Source of the DNA: Bacteroidales bacterium
Lineage (GTDB): Bacteria; Bacteroidota; Bacteroidia; Bacteroidales; UBA7960
DNA: 5,691 nt
Reading direction: 5' to 3'
Assembly (NCBI GenBank): GCA_007125275.1
Contig: SLDN01000008.1
Span: 1-5,691, forward strand
Shown: piece after piece, positions 1 to 5,219 of the stretch
Layout of the letters: each line of letters opens with the position of its first letter
Position numbering within the stretch: the stretch's first letter is position 1
The notes under the pieces: model-generated
The model's database searches: none
What the model saw: the letters and a program-made list of their open reading frames with translations, nothing else
Told to the model about the DNA's origin: nothing
Position numbers and translations under genes: made by a program

Positions 1-124
1 CATTCACGATGATCAGTTCAAAATCGCTGAAAGTCTGCTTTAACAAACAATCAATCGCCGGCCTTAAGTACTCGGCACCGTTATACACCGGCATCAGGAT
101 GCTCACCGTCGGTTTTTCTTTCAT
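1..124 (-). CDS. Family 2 glycosyltransferase, N-terminal fragment (runs off left edge)
   Basis: Reading leftwards from the ATG at 124-122 gives 41 codons plus one base before the window ends. The peptide starts MKEKPTVSILMPVYNGAEYL and continues to a second beta strand, FELIIVN. This is the opening of a GT-A fold family-2 glycosyltransferase: the first strand with the VSILMPVYN motif binds the nucleotide of the sugar donor, and the segment LRPAIDCLLKQTF is the usual first helix. The DXD metal site and the acceptor-binding half lie outside the window, so donor and linkage cannot be inferred. No Shine-Dalgarno is visible; the leader is A/T-rich. The gene is the fifth in a co-directional polysaccharide set and sits 162 bp downstream of wzt, so it probably builds the glycan exported by its neighbours. 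The family is near certain; the specificity is unknown. Confidence 0.9.
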   Translation of the reverse strand, partial: MKEKPTVSILMPVYNGAEYLRPAIDCLLKQTFSDFELIIVN

Positions 125-141
125 ATGTTTGTATTTCGGTT

Positions 142-161
142 TGACAGGTCAAGCCCTGTCA
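142..161 (-). promoter_or_regulatory. Small hairpin in the glycosyltransferase leader
   Basis: A perfect 7-bp inverted repeat (TGACAGG at 142-148, CCTGTCA at 155-161) encloses a 6-base loop and ends 18 bases upstream of the glycosyltransferase ATG. It is not followed by a T-run on the minus strand, so it does not look like an intrinsic terminator. It could be a leader hairpin or a protein-binding dyad. A chance 7-bp dyad is possible. Confidence 0.3.
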
Positions 162-193
162 TTACGCTACTCAACTCCGAACTCCTATAATCA

Positions 194-237
194 TTCGCAA
201 GTGCTTAAATATCTGATATTTGCATTTACTCCTACGA
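194..237. repeat. Intergenic repeat module, copy A (paired with 1564-1607)
   Basis: This stretch aligns without gaps to 1564-1607 at a constant offset of 1370. By hand count 30 of 44 positions match, including the 8-base block AATATCTG (208-215) and the blocks TTTG, TTT, CCT and CGA further right. Outside the central 216-218 block, most of the mismatches are transitions. Both copies lie in non-coding DNA upstream of a minus-strand gene and both are followed to the right by tandem heptamers. Shared descent is my inference; the function is unknown. Confidence 0.55.
207..221. promoter_or_regulatory. 15-bp perfect dyad AAATATC-T-GATATTT
   Basis: Two 7-base arms (207-213 and 215-221) flank a single central base. 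Allowing a two-base bulge (205-206) and one imperfect pair, the symmetry extends outward through 199-204 and 222-227. The dyad lies within repeat module copy A, about 83 bases upstream of the glycosyltransferase start. In module copy B only a weaker AATA-TCTG-TATT symmetry remains. It could be an operator-like site or a weak hairpin; its low G+C argues against a strong terminator. Confidence 0.3.
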
Positions 238-256
238 TGACGTTTGGATGTTGGAT

Positions 257-312
257 TTCTAATTTCTAACTTCTAACTTCCAACTTCTAACCTCCATCTT
301 CATGCTTCCAAC
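257..312 (-). repeat. Tandem heptanucleotide array overlapping the wzt stop codon
   Basis: Five contiguous 7-base units occupy 257-291, reading GTTAGAA on the minus strand with one GTTGGAA variant (278-284) and one ATTAGAA variant (257-263). Continuing in the same 7-base phase, 292-298 and 299-305 are degenerate and 306-312 is again GTTGGAA. The array therefore spans the last eight or so codons of wzt, its stop codon (287-289) and 30 bp beyond. In the same phase to the left, 243-249 and 250-256 read TTTGGAT and GTTGGAT on the plus strand, which is opposite polarity. Such heptamer arrays resemble short tandemly repeated repetitive (STRR) sequences described in some bacteria; their role here is unknown. 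Confidence 0.75.
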
Positions 313-1552
313 TTGACTTCAACACGGCTTTCGCTCTCTTGTCAAACGGATAAGGACGAAGAATGAAATCATCGCCCTGCTTTATGCTGAAGCGGATGCA
401 GTTCTCAATGTAATCAAAAGTGCCGTAGTTATTACCAAGCCATAAAGAGATGTAATAGGTGCCTGGAGCAAACGAAACATCTTTTACATCCACGCTGACT
501 GTCTTTTGTCCGCCCTTTTCGATGCTTTTGATCTCAAACAGGTCATCGGCATTGGTGACATGGCCAATAAACTCGTTGGCGTCATTGCGTATATCCAGGG
601 TCATGTCGGTATAATCCATTTTTTCTTTTGCAAAGAAGGATGCGGTAACCCTGAAAGACTCACCCAGCCTTACCTCATCAGTTATACGACCCTGGCCGTC
701 TGTCATTTCATATTTTTGAAACTCCACCAAACGGGTGCCGCTTCTTTTCAGTTCGCTTTCGTGAACAGAGGATTTCTTATAGGCGGTGGTCACATCGTGT
801 ATGGGTCCTTCCATTTTCAGCATACCATTTTGCAGCAAGATCCCTTTTGTGCAGAGCTGCTCAACGGCCGTGAGGTTATGGCTCACAAACAATACCGTTC
901 TGCCGCTCCTCGACACGCTTTGCATCTTCCCGATGGCTTTTTTCTGAAACTCGGCGTCGCCAACGGCCAGTACTTCATCCACGATCAGTATCTCCGGTTC
1001 GAGGTGGGCTGCCACGGCAAATGCCAGGCGGACGTACATCCCCGATGAATACCTCTTAACGGGTGTATCCACGTATTTGCTTACACCGGAAAAATCTACG
1101 ATCTCTTCAAACTTTGAGGTGATCTCCCGCTTTGTCATGCCCAGGATGGCCCCGTTGAGGTAGATATTTTCTTTGCCCGTGAGCTCAGGATGAAAGCCTG
1201 TTCCCACTTCAAGCAGGCTGGCGATGCGGCCTTTCACCTTTATTTCGCCGGTGGTAGGGGCCGTTACGCGCGAGAGCAGTTTCAGCAACGTGGACTTGCC
1301 GGCACCATTTTTTCCCACCACACCAAGCACCTCACCATCATTCAGCGAAAAGTTGATGTCTTTCAAAGCCCATACATAATCGCCCGACTTTTCATTCAGC
1401 GTATTGGCAACGCCAACCTTGCGGGTTGGGTCTTCTTTGCCCCTGACCTTTGCAAAAAAGCGGTTCAGGTCGTGGCTCAATGTGCCAGTGCCAACAACAC
1501 CCAAACGGTATTGCTTCGACACATCTTCAAATCTGATAACTACTTCATTCAT
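287..1552 (-). CDS. wzt: Polysaccharide ABC exporter ATP-binding subunit with C-terminal glycan-recognition domain (Wzt)
   Basis: This 421-residue cytoplasmic ATPase would power Wzm-mediated export of a lipid-linked glycan across the inner membrane. Visible motifs: Walker A GKNGAGKST (80-88), a Q-loop region EVGTGFHPELTGKENI (115-130), the ABC signature YSSGMYVRLAFAVA (168-181), Walker B ILIVDEVLAVGD (188-199) and the H-loop SHN (224-226). The ELTGKENI stretch is typical of the Wzt/TagH branch. Residues 18-60 form the insert TLSHDLNRFFAKVRGKEDP and its flanks, which I associate with Bacteroidota Wzt. From about residue 265 to 400 there is a beta-rich domain (FRVTASFF, MTLDIRND, FAPGTYYISLWLG) matching the Wzt C-terminal domain, which in studied O-antigen systems binds the exported polymer, often its modified end. 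The chosen start gives the expected MNEVVIRFEDVSKQYRLG. The upstream leader is A/T-rich with no Shine-Dalgarno. The last codons are built of heptamer-repeat DNA. Confidence 0.95.
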   Translation of the reverse strand: MNEVVIRFEDVSKQYRLGVVGTGTLSHDLNRFFAKVRGKEDPTRKVGVANTLNEKSGDYVWALKDINFSLNDGEVLGVVGKNGAGKSTLLKLLSRVTAPTTGEIKVKGRIASLLEVGTGFHPELTGKENIYLNGAILGMTKREITSKFEEIVDFSGVSKYVDTPVKRYSSGMYVRLAFAVAAHLEPEILIVDEVLAVGDAEFQKKAIGKMQSVSRSGRTVLFVSHNLTAVEQLCTKGILLQNGMLKMEGPIHDVTTAYKKSSVHESELKRSGTRLVEFQKYEMTDGQGRITDEVRLGESFRVTASFFAKEKMDYTDMTLDIRNDANEFIGHVTNADDLFEIKSIEKGGQKTVSVDVKDVSFAPGTYYISLWLGNNYGTFDYIENCIRFSIKQGDDFILRPYPFDKRAKAVLKSSWKHEDGG

Positions 1553-1563
1553 TTGTTTATATT

Positions 1564-1607
1564 TGCGTATGTGTTTGAATATCTGTATTTTGTGTTTGTG
1601 CCTGCGA
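1564..1607. repeat. Intergenic repeat module, copy B (paired with 194-237)
   Basis: This is the partner of 194-237, matching at 30 of 44 ungapped positions. It lies 12 bases upstream of the wzt start, within the likely 5' leader of wzt, and five bases before a three-unit heptamer array. It contains TGTGTTTG twice (1570-1577 and 1591-1598), exactly 21 bases apart, or three heptamer lengths. That suggests the module itself may have a worn-down 7-base periodicity. Confidence 0.55.
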
Positions 1608-1611
1608 ACTT

Positions 1612-1632
1612 TTCGAGCTTCCAGCTTCGAGC
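1612..1632 (-). repeat. Three-unit tandem heptanucleotide array upstream of wzt
   Basis: There are three exact 7-base units. On the minus strand the outer two read GCTCGAA and the middle one GCTGGAA. They share the pattern GYTNGAA with the array at the 3' end of wzt (GTTAGAA / GTTGGAA), differing mainly by C for T at position 2. The array lies 60 to 80 bases upstream of the wzt ATG, so it probably falls in the transcribed leader or near the promoter. Confidence 0.65.
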
Positions 1633-1651
1633 ATAATAGGCAATCGACACT

Positions 1652-1681
1652 CTAAAATAACCAATCAGCTACCTCCACAAC
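1652..1681 (-). promoter_or_regulatory. Weak candidate Bacteroidota-type promoter for wzt
   Basis: On the minus strand TATTTTAG (1659-1652) resembles the Bacteroidota -7 element TAnnTTTG with one mismatch in the TTTG part. GTTG (1681-1678) lies 18 bases upstream, close to the expected spacing for the -33 TTTG/TTG element. Transcription would begin near 1645 and give a leader of roughly 90 bases containing the heptamers and module copy B. Both boxes are short and A/T-rich, so a chance match is quite possible. Confidence 0.22.
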
Positions 1682-1685
1682 ACCC

Positions 1686-1700
1686 AAACAATCATTGTTT
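1686..1700. promoter_or_regulatory. 15-bp perfect dyad AAACAAT-C-ATTGTTT
   Basis: Seven-base arms at 1686-1692 and 1694-1700 surround one central base, the same 7-1-7 design as the dyad at 207-221 but with a different sequence. It begins 26 bases after the wzm stop and sits immediately upstream of the candidate -33 box for wzt. This position would suit an operator. As RNA it could form only a weak 6-bp A/U-rich stem, so a terminator role for wzm seems unlikely. Confidence 0.3.
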
Positions 1701-1726
1701 TCTGTGAGAGGCCTGGCTGCCCGCGG

Positions 1727-2599
1727 CTAAACCGTATCCATAAAGGTTCGCTCTACCTTGTTGAATATCAGCACCCCTATTGCCAGCAACACAATGGTAA
1801 AGACCAAACTGTATAGCAGGTAAAGATAGTTCACTGATCCAACACCCAGCAAGACGGTTTTAAACGTTTCTATCAACGGCGTCATCGGGTTTGCCAGCAC
1901 AAACATTCTATATCTTTCAGGAATTTCAGAAAGGGGATAAATGATGGGAGTTGCATACATCCAGAGTGAAACACCGAAGCCTACCAGGTGGGTAAGGTCG
2001 CGGTATTTGGTTGTCAGCGATGAGATGATGATCCCAAAACCCAGTCCGAGGCCTGCCATCATCAATACCAGAAAAGGCAAAAGCAGCACTTCGATTCCCG
2101 TGCTGACATCAGCTCCTCTCAGATAAAAATAGAGCAGAAAGCACAACAGAAACAGAAACTGGATAATGAAACTCACCATGTTTGAGATCACGACGGATAT
2201 TGGCATGGCCAGCCTCGGGAAATAGACCTTCCCAAAAATGCTGGCATTCTTGAGAAAGGTTTGAGAGGTATCGTTGAGGCAGGTGCTGAAATAGTTCCAG
2301 CCAACGATGCCGCTCATATAGAAGAGCACCTGTGGGATGCCATCTGTAGGAATTCCTGCGATGTTTCCGAAAACCACCACAAACATCAATGTGGTCAGGA
2401 GCGGCTGAATGATGAACCACAGCGGGCCAAGGATGGTTTGCTTATACTTGGCCACAAAATCCCGGCGGACAAACAGTGCGATCAGGTCCCTATATTGCCA
2501 TAACTCTTTAAGGTTTATCTGAAACAAACTCTTTTTAGGTCTCAGGATCATTGTCCAATGATCCGCTCCATAGTAATCATTATCAAGGGTGGAACTCAT
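1727..2599 (-). CDS. wzm: Polysaccharide ABC exporter permease (ABC-2 type, Wzm)
   Basis: This 290-residue inner-membrane protein is the channel partner of Wzt in ABC-transporter-dependent glycan export. The N-terminal 50 residues are cytosolic, including LKELWQYRDLIALFVRRDF, followed by the family hallmark KYKQTILGPLW (51-61) that leads into the first membrane segment. Hydrophobic segments lie at about 57-79, 91-106, 133-160, 169-194, 205-222 and 256-279, fitting the six-helix ABC2-membrane fold. The cytosolic loop TTKYRDLTHL (196-205) and the conserved NPMTPLIETF (237-246) are typical of Wzm/TagG proteins. The length is normal for the family. The ATG at 2599-2597 gives the expected N-terminus; it is preceded by an A/T-rich leader without a Shine-Dalgarno. 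The gene lies 222 bp downstream of the kinase gene and 174 bp upstream of wzt, which is loose spacing for an obligate permease-ATPase pair. Confidence 0.95.
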   Translation of the reverse strand: MSSTLDNDYYGADHWTMILRPKKSLFQINLKELWQYRDLIALFVRRDFVAKYKQTILGPLWFIIQPLLTTLMFVVVFGNIAGIPTDGIPQVLFYMSGIVGWNYFSTCLNDTSQTFLKNASIFGKVYFPRLAMPISVVISNMVSFIIQFLFLLCFLLYFYLRGADVSTGIEVLLLPFLVLMMAGLGLGFGIIISSLTTKYRDLTHLVGFGVSLWMYATPIIYPLSEIPERYRMFVLANPMTPLIETFKTVLLGVGSVNYLYLLYSLVFTIVLLAIGVLIFNKVERTFMDTV

Positions 2600-2821
2600 G
2601 AGGTTTTAATTTAACAGTTTAGATTCTACGCTTTTCTGATCATCTCCATTTCGTGCAGCTTATGAAATGGCTTTCAACTCCCTGATGCATCCAAAAAAAT
2701 GCACGACACCGGGTTTACAGGTCTATTCCTGCAACTTTTATATTAATGTATTCAAACCTTTTGGTGCTTTTAACTATGAGCTTTGACCTGATGCAACATT
2801 GTGCAGGACCGGACACAGTGT
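2600..2821. other. Non-coding gap between the Wzc-like gene and wzm
   Basis: I see no convincing coding region in these 222 bp, no heptamer array like those in the next two gaps, and no clear intrinsic terminator after the kinase stop. It holds the dyad at 2646-2670 and a short TGCAT/ATGCA inverted repeat (2686-2703). On the minus strand there is an A/T-rich patch near 2735-2755, TTTGAATACATTAATATAA, that could serve a promoter, but I cannot fit a well-spaced -33/-7 pair to it. Confidence 0.45.
2646..2670. promoter_or_regulatory. Inverted repeat in the wzm leader
   Basis: Perfect 7-bp arms, CCATTTC (2646-2652) and GAAATGG (2664-2670), surround an 11-base spacer. The dyad is 47-71 bases upstream of the wzm ATG. 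It could be a regulator-binding site or a leader hairpin. It has no T-run and is unlikely to be a terminator. Confidence 0.3.
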
Positions 2822-5194
2822 TTACAATTTCCTTAAAAGATCGATGATGATCCTGCGTAAATATAACGACCATCGCACCAAGAAGAAGCGTCCCGGTGCT
2901 TCCTCATCATACACGCCCCTGTCTATCTCTTTTATTACCTGGTTGTTGCAATTATACACCAGGTGAATGTTTTCCATATTATTGCTTTGGGCGTCATTCA
3001 ACCCGCTAACCATTTCCTTCTTGCGGGTAAAGTTGTGTCGCACGATGAATGCGATGGCGTCAGTATATTTATTCAACAAATATGCATCTCCAAACAAGCC
3101 TATTGGCGGGGTATCCAGGATGATGTAATCGTATCTCTCGCGCAGCTCTTCAAACATTTTCCTGGTCTGGTCTGATTCGATCAACTCGTCAGGGTTTGGA
3201 GGCACCGGGCCGGACAACAGGATATCGAGATTTTTGGTAAAGGTGCCTTGTATAAATTGTTCGGCAGGTAAGTTATGCAGCAGAGAAGTTGTTATCCCCC
3301 GTGAAGCATCCAGTTCCATGAGCTCAGCAATGTCAGATTGCCGGAAGTCAAAATCGATGAGCAAGGTCTTTTTGCCCGACATGGCGTACACCGAGGCGAT
3401 GTTGAGGGAGAAGAAGGTTTTCCCTTCGCCCATCACTGCGGAGGTTACCATCAGGACTTTTTTGTTCTCCTTCGGTTGCAGGTTGAGTTTTATTCTGATT
3501 ATCCGGAACAGCTGGGTAAAATAAGAATTGGGAGAACGCAGAATCGCATCAAAGCCTTTGGCCGGCTTTTCGCTGATTGACCCCGCTATGGGCAGTTCTG
3601 TGTTGGCGGTAATGTCATCAACTGCCATCACACGGTTGTTCAGAAACACGAGGAAGAACAGGAACACTGACGGGATCAGCAGTGCCCAGATGATGGCGTG
3701 CAGAAAGGCGGAATTGGGGTTTTGAGATACATTCATTATGCCCCGGTCGCCGGCATAGTCCACTATTTCGTGATCCGGCATGTTCGCAGCTCTTTGGAGC
3801 TCAACCTCCACTTTACGGCGCATCAACAGGTCATACATGTTTTTGACAATGTTGTATTGACGCTCCAACTCCAGGAACTCCCGCTCCACCAGCGGCATTT
3901 CCGAAAACTCCCTGTTGAGTTCATTCAACCGATGCTCCGTATCGCTGATCTGCTGCTCCTTCGTTTCTATGGTGCTGCGCATGCTTTCTATCATGGACGA
4001 CTTCTTGGTAGCAATGCGCTTTTCCAGCGACAGGATATAGGGATTCTCCGGTGTGGCGTTGGCCAGCAAGATATCGCGCTCCTGGACCACCAGCGACAAC
4101 CGGCCTGCCAAAGCGTTAAACATCGGCAAGTTATAACCCTTGGATGAAGGCATCACAACGTCATCGAGATTATCTCTCGCCTTTACATATTCGTAAAGAT
4201 ATTGATAGTACTCCAGTTCAATGCGGTGGTTCTTCAGATCGCGGGATTCCGTGTCAATATTGCGCAACAGTCCGGCAATTTTTTCACGAAATGTCATAAA
4301 CTGGTGCTCCCTCCTGATGGCTTCAAGCCTTATTTCGAGCTCCGTGAGCTCTTCGCCCAAACCCTCTATCTGACCACTGATGAATGCCAGCGTATTCGTT
4401 AATATCTGGTTCTTCCTTTCCAGGTTGCTCAGCAGAAACTGCTCAGTAAGCGTATTCAGGTAGTCGCGCTCCTTTTGCCGGTTTTCGCCCTGGCTGGAAA
4501 TCACAATCATCGAAGTACCATACTCAATCTGCACGTGGGTCCTGTGCAGGTAACGATTGGTGAGGCCATTGATCTCATTGATGACAAATACATACGCATT
4601 CCCTTTCAATTGATCGAAGGTGACACCATTCTTCAGGTGGACCGAAAAGGCATATTTTTCATCAGAAATTTCAACGCCAACAGGAAATCTTTTGGGCACA
4701 CTGAAAGGCCGGAAATCATCTGCCCATAACTCATATTCATTCAGTGATATGAAACGGATGTTGATTTTCTGATAGCGCGGCTGCCAGTGTTCATCATCAA
4801 ATTCAACAAAAAATGGCGAGTCCTTGTATATTTCTTTATCAACATATTGTTCCTTTTTATAATAGGAAACATCGAAATCAAGCTCCTGAATGATCCGTTT
4901 TATCTGGGCAAAAGATTTCAAAAGGGCAATCTGGTTGTCAATGACCTTATTGCTGAGGTAAATCGGGGAGGCTGATATGGGACCTCTTTCCTGAAGCACC
5001 TGGGAGTGGCTTTTATCCTCAATCAGTACGGAGGTGCTTAACTGGTACATAGGCACAATGTACCGGTTTTTATTATTGGCGAAAACAAAAGCAATGGCCA
5101 GAGCAATCGCAAACAGATACCAGTTCTTGAGGTATTTTTTCAACACCCTTTTGATATCTATTTCCGACTTTACTGAATTGACTGTTTTGCCCAT
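2822..5194 (-). CDS. wzc: Wzc-like polysaccharide co-polymerase / BY-kinase with altered tail
   Basis: This 790-residue inner-membrane protein is a one-piece chain-length regulator and kinase. In order: a cytosolic start; a first membrane helix (about 25-41); a Wzz-type periplasmic domain; long heptad-rich helices (about 255-345 and 365-470); a GNVR-type segment with EMPLVEREFLELERQY (432-447); a second membrane helix (about 498-518); then a cytosolic kinase domain. The ATP site is intact: Walker A with GEGKT (589-593), Walker A' LLIDFDFR (611-618) and Walker B IILDTPP (691-697). Three features are unusual: methionine (588) where proline is common before GEGK; Q-x2-R-x2-R (561-567) in place of the usual E-x2-R-x2-R oligomerisation motif; and no C-terminal tyrosine cluster, since only Y762 and Y778 lie in the last 40 residues and the protein ends in a basic, amphipathic segment. 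It starts 25 bp after the export-protein stop, so the two are surely cotranscribed. ATP binding is likely; normal autophosphorylation is uncertain. Confidence 0.93.
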   Translation of the reverse strand: MGKTVNSVKSEIDIKRVLKKYLKNWYLFAIALAIAFVFANNKNRYIVPMYQLSTSVLIEDKSHSQVLQERGPISASPIYLSNKVIDNQIALLKSFAQIKRIIQELDFDVSYYKKEQYVDKEIYKDSPFFVEFDDEHWQPRYQKINIRFISLNEYELWADDFRPFSVPKRFPVGVEISDEKYAFSVHLKNGVTFDQLKGNAYVFVINEINGLTNRYLHRTHVQIEYGTSMIVISSQGENRQKERDYLNTLTEQFLLSNLERKNQILTNTLAFISGQIEGLGEELTELEIRLEAIRREHQFMTFREKIAGLLRNIDTESRDLKNHRIELEYYQYLYEYVKARDNLDDVVMPSSKGYNLPMFNALAGRLSLVVQERDILLANATPENPYILSLEKRIATKKSSMIESMRSTIETKEQQISDTEHRLNELNREFSEMPLVEREFLELERQYNIVKNMYDLLMRRKVEVELQRAANMPDHEIVDYAGDRGIMNVSQNPNSAFLHAIIWALLIPSVFLFFLVFLNNRVMAVDDITANTELPIAGSISEKPAKGFDAILRSPNSYFTQLFRIIRIKLNLQPKENKKVLMVTSAVMGEGKTFFSLNIASVYAMSGKKTLLIDFDFRQSDIAELMELDASRGITTSLLHNLPAEQFIQGTFTKNLDILLSGPVPPNPDELIESDQTRKMFEELRERYDYIILDTPPIGLFGDAYLLNKYTDAIAFIVRHNFTRKKEMVSGLNDAQSNNMENIHLVYNCNNQVIKEIDRGVYDEEAPGRFFLVRWSLYLRRIIIDLLRKL

Positions 5195-5219
5195 TGCCTA
5201 AATCTTATACAAAAGCGGT

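Noticed and set aside
9..269. Plus-strand open frame of 86 codons at the left edge
   Set aside because: It lies antisense to the glycosyltransferase start and its leader, and its peptide resembles no known family. The minus-strand reading gives a clear GT2 N-terminus.
257..312. CRISPR array
   Set aside because: The units are 7 bases, contiguous and without spacers; this is a tandem microrepeat.
506..1636. Plus-strand open frames of 83-180 codons across wzt (506-1048, 1190-1636, 1404-1655)
   Set aside because: They are antisense shadows of the wzt ATPase frame, which carries all ABC motifs. Their translations are rich in H, F and Q without domain signals.
2109..2420. Minus-strand 103-codon frame inside wzm
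   Set aside because: It is in an alternative frame of a region where the wzm frame gives continuous membrane helices and family motifs. I see no sign of frameshift in wzm.
2787..2807. CCTG...CAGG inverted repeat just after the kinase stop as a terminator
   Set aside because: The stem is only 4 bp with competing TGCA pairings, and it is not followed by a T-run on the minus strand.
2822..2900. A frameshift that removed a tyrosine cluster from the Wzc-like C-terminus
   Set aside because: I read the other minus-strand frames over the last ~30 codons. One gives a short DGRYIYAG stretch, but none shows a run of clustered tyrosines, so a simple recent frameshift is not supported.
2963..4975. Plus-strand frames within the Wzc-like gene
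   Set aside because: The minus-strand frame is intact over 790 codons with ordered kinase motifs; the plus-strand frames are antisense shadows.
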